In this document: piece by piece, positions 7,001-10,738 of the stretch
How the letters are laid out: each line of letters begins with the position of its first letter
How positions within the stretch are numbered: the stretch's first letter is position 1
NCBI GenBank assembly: GCA_965368765.1
Contig: CBDUOF010000173.1
Coordinates: 1-10,738 of the forward strand
Reading direction: 5' to 3'
DNA length: 10,738 nucleotides
Origin: Leptofilum sp965368765
Lineage (GTDB): Bacteria > Chloroflexota > Anaerolineae > Promineifilales > Promineifilaceae
Position numbers and translations under genes: made by a program
The notes under the pieces: generated by a model
Told to the model about the DNA's origin: nothing
What the model saw: the letters and a program-made list of their open reading frames with translations, nothing else
Databases searched by the model: none

Positions 7001-8196
7001 CACTAACGCCAGCCTCTGAAGAGCTGTATAAAGGGCGCGAAGATGTGTTCATGTGGATCGAGGAAAATTTGTTGGGCAAGACCCAGCCCCATACCTTAAT
7101 TTTGTATGGTCAACGCCGCATGGGTAAAACCTCTACCCTGTATCAGTTGGTGGGCGGCAAGCGCGGCCAAACGATTCGGGAATATCCTGGATACCCAATT
7201 TACCCGGTTTATATTGATTTGCAGCGGTTGGCAGGCTGTGAAATGCCAGAATTTTTTGCTCGCTTTAGCCAACATATCATACGTAATCTGCATAAGCGTG
7301 GCATCGAGATTGCGCCGCGCGAAAATTGGTCGTCCAACGGCACGCTGTTCAGCGAGTTCGATGACTTTCTGGATAAAATTGAGGAAACATTGCCAGAAAA
7401 TGGGCTGTTGGTACTCATTATTGATGAATTAGAGCAGCTGCAGGAAAGTGTAGAACGCGGACGCCTCTCGTCCGATATTTTCCCTTACTTGCGCTCCTTA
7501 ATGCAGCATCGAACGCGGATCACCTTTATTTTGGCTGGCACTAATCAGCTGGTTGAGGATTACTGGAGCATTATTTTCCATGTAGGCATTAGTCGGGAAA
7601 TTGATTCATTAAGCCGTGAAGAGACTGAGACGCTGATTCGGGAGCCGGTAGCTCCGATGATTCAATATGATGATTTGGCCGTGGATCGCATTTGGCTAAC
7701 AACGCGCGGGCACCCGTACTTTAGCCAGCTAATTTGCCATCGCTTAGTTAGCTCGACAAATCTGCAGGGGCGGCGCAGCAAGCTGATTACAATTGGCGAC
7801 GTGCGTGAGACGATTAACATGGTTATTGAAGAAGACGATAGTCATTTACAGCATCTTTGGAATGAGAGTACGGCCGTTGAGCGATTTGTGATGGCGTCAT
7901 TGGCCGGAACCCACGACATTGGTGAGGAAAATGTTTCACGTACCGAGATTTCGTCACGGTTGCGGGAAACAAGTCACTCTGAAGAAGCAATTAATATGGC
8001 CCTAAAACAGCTGGAAGTACGGCGCTTGTTGACACGTGTACCGGTTGAAAGACAAATTCAACGACGCCTGGCACAACCTAACGGTTGGGAACCCACCCTG
8101 ATCAGTAAAGATTATGCCTATGCTATCTCCTTTGATTTGCTGCGGCGCTGGGTGGCCCATAAGCATCCGTTGGGATCACTTTTATCTACGACGTAG
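4003..8196 (+). CDS. 1397-aa multidomain protein: receiver-like / APH-like kinase / Nudix / Ig-like / AAA ATPase / wHTH
   Basis: A very large cytoplasmic protein with no signal peptide or membrane helix. Domains in order: (1) about residues 12-140, receiver-like, with D73, T102 and K123 at the phosphoacceptor, switch and lysine positions but without the usual acidic pair. (2) About 155-700, an APH-type kinase fold: glycine loop around G201FSGS, K221, catalytic loop H518GDLNTSN525 and metal-binding D540 in FIDFSDA; residues about 367-466 look like an inserted OB-fold. (3) About 714-855, Nudix, with R762ELHEELG. (4) About 872-985, Ig-like beta-sandwich. (5) About 995-1250, STAND/archaeal-type AAA ATPase, with GREDV, Walker A G1036QRRMGKTS and Walker B LLVLIIDE ending at D1141-E1142. 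(6) About 1285-1397, winged helix. The kinase part may match Pfam's ternary-complex-associated domain 9 (unverified). I infer a regulated signalling or conflict-system protein acting with the downstream EAD ATPase. Confidence 0.85.
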   Translation: MTMTSGLFRGVMKLKTLCVAGAFAEPQNSHTLPTFPTNVLVHTHIFKFYVEGAFDKALDVVNLNRDIDLIFIDADSDSLPEIIMFMTQAREIRPKLPIVVFTSDADDRMRYLMRAGATWHFLKDSPSVDNLVAQVQQHVFSSTNWEELFEQYANETLKPRLEPGLSYNDLEALTQNPEERYIIKRLFAGSDVVQIFRMDEGFSGSRIYTVKPAHQLKRILKIDVADRLEAVQEKQERLIQPRLNRQVGQIQGKLIRGEHLAGTCYTLAGSNKDAITLTQFLRDQNRVRKELIDKVLGQLRHSLDQLYAGSSDTELRYWAPLYGRVLPPCLTLDEAVLIDPNDSEADFMISADELTTLSAVPGNPALRGIHESARAGESPTVILRGFEVAELDTQEGVLYVHDDLISRYPISNLLKDKNHPILRFKIRLQESQRQMLTHPVFRRGKRISVRGHVVATEETILAESIASITGSPFDYENDSFEFASGRFLSPITNVRYLLWEIGREDMIVPIPQVSPVVHGDLNTSNILVEVSDEMPVWFIDFSDARPGHVYFDLAKLEVEFRTHILYRLYKEMVDEGLWDENTATQFALLVENVLLQTAEHTFEDFLASLRDFQPEWYDNLYTHFPMYSENLLYFLFSLRQIAETYSPERFKYHFPVAVFFHSVAALKFKGLDSAPWAKRLALCCALVSGKQAIEGGERPSELTEVLSNLRQQSSFAAITIGSGEDRKYLLQWNSNWGMFNLIGGKVDNHKGDRNSFARAIQRELHEELGIRNPKDYRIVHEFKPVQKRQFSRREYVFKDYEFRIFQIEMLPRHPLTREEFDWYAQRFSEDRENILVSRAEIERLRTVDNRPISETTRMILQELGEITSSGGSDLLAALEFEPESEDVVVSRGRANVIGRLVNPLFGNLVENVTLEILPSNGYETERDSAVLQMGTMDAGQDAAVSIWLQPREKQTNLTIRATYYDVRGHEYRQLIETPLNFQAQERSMFHIDNPYVVGKPLTPASEELYKGREDVFMWIEENLLGKTQPHTLILYGQRRMGKTSTLYQLVGGKRGQTIREYPGYPIYPVYIDLQRLAGCEMPEFFARFSQHIIRNLHKRGIEIAPRENWSSNGTLFSEFDDFLDKIEETLPENGLLVLIIDELEQLQESVERGRLSSDIFPYLRSLMQHRTRITFILAGTNQLVEDYWSIIFHVGISREIDSLSREETETLIREPVAPMIQYDDLAVDRIWLTTRGHPYFSQLICHRLVSSTNLQGRRSKLITIGDVRETINMVIEEDDSHLQHLWNESTAVERFVMASLAGTHDIGEENVSRTEISSRLRETSHSEEAINMALKQLEVRRLLTRVPVERQIQRRLAQPNGWEPTLISKDYAYAISFDLLRRWVAHKHPLGSLLSTT

Positions 8197-8251
8197 GCAG
8201 TGACTTTTTAGATGGATACGGGAAAGTTCTTTAAATGCAATACAGAAGGAT

Positions 8252-8280
8252 TCTGCCGTTTTCCCTGAGTAAACGGCAGA
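8252..8280. promoter_or_regulatory. 10-bp perfect hairpin TCTGCCGTTT/AAACGGCAGA
   Basis: TCTGCCGTTT (8252-8261) and AAACGGCAGA (8271-8280) pair fully around a 9-base loop. The next bases are GAAATG, with no T-tract, so it is not a standard intrinsic terminator. It may stabilise or partly attenuate the transcript between the two genes. Confidence 0.55.
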
Positions 8281-8314
8281 GAAATGTCGTCTAGTTTGTC
8301 AAAATAATTTTTGC

Positions 8315-8328
8315 GGTTTACCTAAACC
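8315..8328. promoter_or_regulatory. Palindrome GGTTTA-CC-TAAACC before the EAD ATPase
   Basis: A perfect 6-2-6 inverted repeat ends 7 bases before the ribosome binding site. It overlaps the place where a promoter -10 region driven by TTGTCA (8296-8301) would lie, so it is a candidate operator for independent control of the second gene. Confidence 0.4.
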
Positions 8329-8352
8329 TATTATTGGTGGAGCTGTAGTTTT

Positions 8353-9651
8353 ATGTCTTACATAGTTGGACACCCTATTAAACACCCGGCTGATTTTTAC
8401 GGCCGTCATGAACAGATCACTCGCTTCTTTGAAATTATTGGCGGGCGCCAGGCACAATCGGTCAGTGTGCTAGGCGTGCGCCGCGCCGGGAAGACCTCTT
8501 TTTTGCAGTACGTGGCCCATCCCGCAACCATGGCGCACTATCTGCCGAATAATGAAGAATATACGATGGTGTACCTCGATATGTCTTCATGCAAAACGCC
8601 ATCGGACTTCTATTATCGGCTTTTGCAAAGGCTTAAAGTAAGTATGGGCAAGGGGAAAACCGACTTCTTGTGGAAGGAATCTCCCCTGGGCCAAACCAAG
8701 CTTTACGATATCGAATCCTATTTGTGCCAGTTTCCCGATACGCGCATCGTGCTGCTGTTGGATGAATTTGATCATTTGCGCACAGAATCGTTTACACAGG
8801 ATTTTTTGACAGAACTACGGGCAATGACCGGGGTGCTAGAGTATGATCTGGCCTGCGTGACCGCCTCTTATTGGGATTTGTACACCTTGGGAACTCGGCT
8901 TGGCTTGCCACCTACCTCTCCGTTTTACAATATTTTCTATCCGACACCCATTTACATGTCCGCTCTGGAGTTAACGGAAGCAACAGCGCTCATTGACACG
9001 CCTGCCGCCAAGGGGGGCGTGTCGTTTAACGAAGACGAGTTGCGTGAGATTCAGGAGTTGGCGGGGTCACTTCCATTTTTTGTGCAGGCCACAGCGGCCA
9101 AGTGGTTTCGGCATAAGCGGGCGGGCAATGACCTGAATCGGGAAGATGGCAGGCGGCAGTTGGCTGCTGACCTGGCTCCCTACTTTGACCAATGGTGGCA
9201 TAATTTTAGCGGCAATGAACGTGAGGTTTTATTGGCGCTGGGTGGCGATAGGCGGTTGGCTGACCTGGCCTTCCCGCCGATTGAGCTTGAAGCCATTGTG
9301 CGGCGCTTGCGTGGCTATGGTTTGGTATATCAGGCAGATACGGAGGTACGTATTAACGGCCGTATCTTCCAAACCTGGATTCGCCAATACGCCGAACTGC
9401 AATCTGCGGCTCCCATCTCGGTCTCTCCCATCTCCGGGGCCGACCTAGCGCGTATTCGCCATACCTTGGTTGATTCCTTTGATTTGGAGGAGCTGCGAAC
9501 GCTTTGTTTTGACTTAGGCATGGATTTTGAATCGCTGCCTGGGCAAAGCAAACCGGCCAAAGCTCGGGAAATGGTAAATTACTGGCGCAACCGACGCGAT
9601 CTGTCCACGTTGACCAAAGCGATTCGTATAGAACGCGGCGATATTATTTAG
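8353..9651 (+). CDS. STAND/archaeal-type ATPase with C-terminal effector-associated (EAD) domain
   Basis: A 432-residue soluble protein. The N-terminus IVGHPIKHPADFYGR is the entry motif of this AAA ATPase class and resembles that of the upstream large protein (VVGKPL...LYKGRED). Walker A is G41VRRAGKTS and Walker B is IVLLLDEFD with D137-E138. Residues about 275-350 look like a winged-helix segment (VLLALGG, LRGYGLVYQ). Residues about 364-432 form an all-helical module with LEELRTLCFDLGMDFESLPG and a following KAREMVNYWRNR. This is the characteristic effector-associated domain of the Death-like superfamily, an adaptor that recruits effectors by like-with-like contact in NTP-dependent conflict systems. 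No effector is fused to it. It lies 156 bases after the large gene, with a terminator right behind it, so the two genes probably work together. The ATG at 8353 is preceded by GGTGGAG. Confidence 0.88.
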   Translation: MSYIVGHPIKHPADFYGRHEQITRFFEIIGGRQAQSVSVLGVRRAGKTSFLQYVAHPATMAHYLPNNEEYTMVYLDMSSCKTPSDFYYRLLQRLKVSMGKGKTDFLWKESPLGQTKLYDIESYLCQFPDTRIVLLLDEFDHLRTESFTQDFLTELRAMTGVLEYDLACVTASYWDLYTLGTRLGLPPTSPFYNIFYPTPIYMSALELTEATALIDTPAAKGGVSFNEDELREIQELAGSLPFFVQATAAKWFRHKRAGNDLNREDGRRQLAADLAPYFDQWWHNFSGNEREVLLALGGDRRLADLAFPPIELEAIVRRLRGYGLVYQADTEVRINGRIFQTWIRQYAELQSAAPISVSPISGADLARIRHTLVDSFDLEELRTLCFDLGMDFESLPGQSKPAKAREMVNYWRNRRDLSTLTKAIRIERGDII

Positions 9652-9678
9652 GGACAATTCGTCGTTGTACTGATCAAG

Positions 9679-9717
9679 AATGCCAGACGAGGAACGCCTT
9701 GTCTGGCATTTTTATTT
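9679..9717 (+). terminator. Intrinsic terminator closing the two-ATPase unit
   Basis: AATGCCAGACGAGG (9679-9692) pairs with CCTTGTCTGGCATT (9697-9710) over 14 positions with one G-U pair and an AACG loop. TTTATTT follows at once. It lies 28 bases after the stop of the EAD ATPase and isolates that unit from the next gene. Confidence 0.92.
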
Positions 9718-9735
9718 GCCTAGGATGATGGTTTC

Positions 9736-9764
9736 TTGATTCTGCCATCGCCCCCCACTATAAT
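9736..9764 (+). promoter_or_regulatory. Sigma-70-type promoter, TTGATT-N17-TATAAT
   Basis: TTGATT (9736-9741) and a perfect TATAAT (9759-9764) are separated by exactly 17 bases. Transcription would begin near 9771, giving a leader of about 60 bases to the gene at 9829. An upstream in-frame TTG at 9736 overlaps the -35 box and cannot be the start. Confidence 0.85.
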
Positions 9765-9828
9765 GCAGTCACTCACAAGAATAAGACAATCGATGCGGCG
9801 GGACGGCCGTATTTTAAGGACGAGTTAT

Positions 9829-10179
9829 ATGATTGCAATTTATCGGACAGATGGTGAATGGGTGGCCGTGTTTACCAACGGACATATGTTTAATGTAGAT
9901 GGGGAGTGGATTGGCTTCTGTGTCGGTCGAGATGTCTATGATACCGGTGGCCTTTACCTGGGTTTTCTAAGTGACGACAAGCGGCTGCTGCGCAAGCGAA
10001 CGCGCCCGACCGATAAATTGCGGCTGGAGCCACCGCCTCGGCCGGAACGGCCGAGATTGCCTGCCACGATGCCTTTAGCGCCTTTGCTGGCATCATTGCC
10101 CCACCAAATCATTGATATGTTTGAAGAATACCCTGAACGACTTATCTATGTTTCTGAAACGCGCCCCGACATGGAGTAA
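9829..10179 (+). CDS. Small conserved protein with 16-residue repeats (beta-flower-like)
   Basis: A 116-residue protein of unknown function. Three short repeats lie exactly 16 residues apart: D8GEWVA, D24GEWIG and G40GLYLG. Each sits in a strand-turn-strand pattern such as FNVDGEWIGF and VYDTGGLYLGF, followed by a basic stretch (DDKRLLRKR). This pattern recalls small proteins annotated as '4-fold beta flower'; that naming is from memory and unverified. A proline/arginine-rich linker (about residues 65-80) leads to a hydrophobic and acidic C-terminus (ASLPHQIIDMFEEYPERL). The ATG at 9829 is chosen because AAGGA (9816-9820) lies 8 bases upstream and the promoter at 9736-9764 fits this leader. 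The gene has its own promoter behind a terminator, so it need not belong to the ATPase module. Confidence 0.75.
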   Translation: MIAIYRTDGEWVAVFTNGHMFNVDGEWIGFCVGRDVYDTGGLYLGFLSDDKRLLRKRTRPTDKLRLEPPPRPERPRLPATMPLAPLLASLPHQIIDMFEEYPERLIYVSETRPDME

Positions 10180-10265
10180 TCACTACATTGCATGTAAAAA
10201 CTGAAGCGGCAATTTCATCGCCCGTTGAGGTAGGAGGTTCGTCGCAGGTTTAATTGCAAACTATT
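10180..10265. other. Intergenic stretch with an orphan Shine-Dalgarno-like site
   Basis: TAGGAGG (10231-10237) is a strong ribosome-binding match, but no start codon lies 5-12 bases after it. The nearest in-frame codon of the next gene is a TTG at 10254, 16 bases away; the ATG at 10266 is 28 bases away. No clear promoter or terminator is seen. Confidence 0.4.
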
Positions 10266-10738
10266 ATGAATAAAATGACCGAAGGAAAACGGCCGTTAGA
10301 GTCACAGATAATATTGACTCAGCTAATGGGGCCAACCAATGCAAACACCCTGGGCAACGTCCACGGTGGGCTCATCATGAAGCTGTGTGACGAAGCGGGC
10401 GGCATGGCGGCGACCAAACATGCCCGTCACCCGGCCGTCACCGTCACAGTAGATTCGATGAACTTTCACTCCCCGGTACACATTGGCAACCTGATGACGG
10501 TGCGTGCCGAAGTAACCTGGGTGGGTCGTACGTCAATGGAAACGCGTGTTGTGGTGACGGCCGAAAACGTTATTTCTGGCGAAGTGACCCACACCAACAC
10601 GGCCTATTTTGTCTATGTGGCGTTAGATGAAAACGGCCGTCCTGTCCCGGTGCCCCCACTCATTCTCGACACGGATGAGGAGAAGGCGCGCTTCGAGCGT
10701 GCTGCTCAGCGGCAGGCCTTTCGCCTGCAGCGCCGCCA
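10266..10738 (+). CDS. Acyl-CoA thioesterase, hotdog fold (YciA/ACOT type), 3'-truncated
   Basis: The frame is open from ATG 10266 to the right edge (157 codons seen). The N-terminus ILTQLMGPTNANTLGNVHGG followed by L36IMKLCDEAG is the hallmark of the acyl-CoA hydrolase hotdog family (PF03061). N25 and D42 lie at the positions expected for active-site residues, and the central helix runs through GGLIMKLCDEAGGMAA. Strands DSMNFHSPVHIGNLMTVRAEV and TAYFVYVALDENGRPVPVP are equally typical. Such enzymes hydrolyse short- to long-chain acyl-CoA to free CoA and fatty acid in the cytoplasm. The family length is about 130-170 residues, so little is missing beyond a charged tail. ATG 10275 is an alternative start; neither has a well-placed ribosome binding site. 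Two ACGGCCGT motifs lie in the gene. Confidence 0.9.
   Translation, partial: MNKMTEGKRPLESQIILTQLMGPTNANTLGNVHGGLIMKLCDEAGGMAATKHARHPAVTVTVDSMNFHSPVHIGNLMTVRAEVTWVGRTSMETRVVVTAENVISGEVTHTNTAYFVYVALDENGRPVPVPPLILDTDEEKARFERAAQRQAFRLQRR

Larger units (their letters stand above)
8197..8352. other. Intergenic region between the two ATPase genes
   Basis: 156 bases hold a 10-bp hairpin, a 14-base palindrome and the ribosome binding site GGTGGAG (8336-8342, 10 bases before the ATG). TTGTCA at 8296-8301 resembles a -35 box, but no good -10 lies at the right distance. The downstream gene may be expressed by read-through and a weak local promoter. Confidence 0.5.
48..10640. repeat. Dispersed octamer palindrome ACGGCCGT (16 copies)
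   Basis: Copies start at 48, 117, 525, 1994, 2858, 3115, 3451, 3852, 4967, 6093, 7870, 8399, 9356, 9803, 10289 and 10633. In genes it is read as Thr-Ala-Val, as Asn/Tyr-Gly-Arg and as Arg-Pro, that is, in all three frames; two copies are outside genes. A random 8-mer would appear about 0.16 times in this length. TCGGCCGT variants add at least three more near-matches. None lies within the methyltransferase cassette. Confidence 0.85.

Noticed and set aside
6227..7006. Alternative-frame + strand frames inside the large gene
   Set aside because: They overlap the Nudix, Ig-like and ATPase coding frame and have no motif or ribosome binding site.
8252..8290. Hairpin as a transcription terminator between the ATPase genes
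   Set aside because: The stem is good, but the following bases GAAATGTCG lack a T-tract.
9736..9828. 31-residue N-terminal extension of the small repeat protein
   Set aside because: It would start with TTG within the -35 box of a near-consensus promoter, upstream of the transcription start.
1..10738. CRISPR arrays, tRNA or rRNA genes
   Set aside because: No regularly spaced repeats, cloverleaf with CCA-end features, or rRNA-like conserved blocks were seen on either strand.

Overview
The window looks like chromosomal DNA of moderate GC from a bacterium, most likely a Chloroflexota (Anaerolineae-type) genome. This rests on the style of the proteins: large multidomain signalling ATPases, an effector-associated domain, a small repeat protein with a proline-rich linker, and GtrA and GT4 glycan genes. 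No marker gene is present, so the assignment is inference. All supported genes lie on the + strand. A striking background feature is the palindrome ACGGCCGT. It occurs 16 times in 10.7 kb, in every reading frame and between genes, where chance predicts well under one copy.

The left part (1-3690) is a surface-glycan region. It holds the 3' end of an O-antigen ligase/polymerase-like membrane protein, a class I SAM-dependent methyltransferase, a GtrA-family membrane protein, and a GT4 glycosyltransferase whose reading frame is broken near its N-terminus. The methyltransferase looks inserted. A 12-bp sequence, TTGTTAGGCGGC, lies before it, and its near-perfect reverse complement GCCACCTAACAA lies after it. 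These resemble the GTTRRRY and RYYYAAC boxes that bound integron gene cassettes. The ligase reading frame runs into the methyltransferase leader and ends inside the gene.

The centre (3691-9717) is the most unusual part. A 312-bp leader rich in palindromes and repeats precedes a 1397-residue protein that joins, in order, a receiver-like domain, an APH-type kinase fold carrying what looks like an OB-fold insertion, a Nudix domain, an Ig-like beta-sandwich, a STAND/archaeal-type AAA ATPase and a winged helix. After 156 bp with a hairpin and a palindrome comes a second ATPase of the same broad class. Its C-terminus is a helical effector-associated (EAD, Death-like) domain. A strong intrinsic terminator follows. 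I infer a two-gene NTP-dependent sensing or conflict-type signalling module: the large protein would integrate phosphorylation and nucleotide signals, and the EAD ATPase would recruit an effector that is not in this window.

The right part (9718-10738) returns to ordinary genes. A small conserved protein with a 16-residue repeat has its own near-consensus sigma-70 promoter. It is followed by a hotdog-fold acyl-CoA thioesterase that runs off the right edge.
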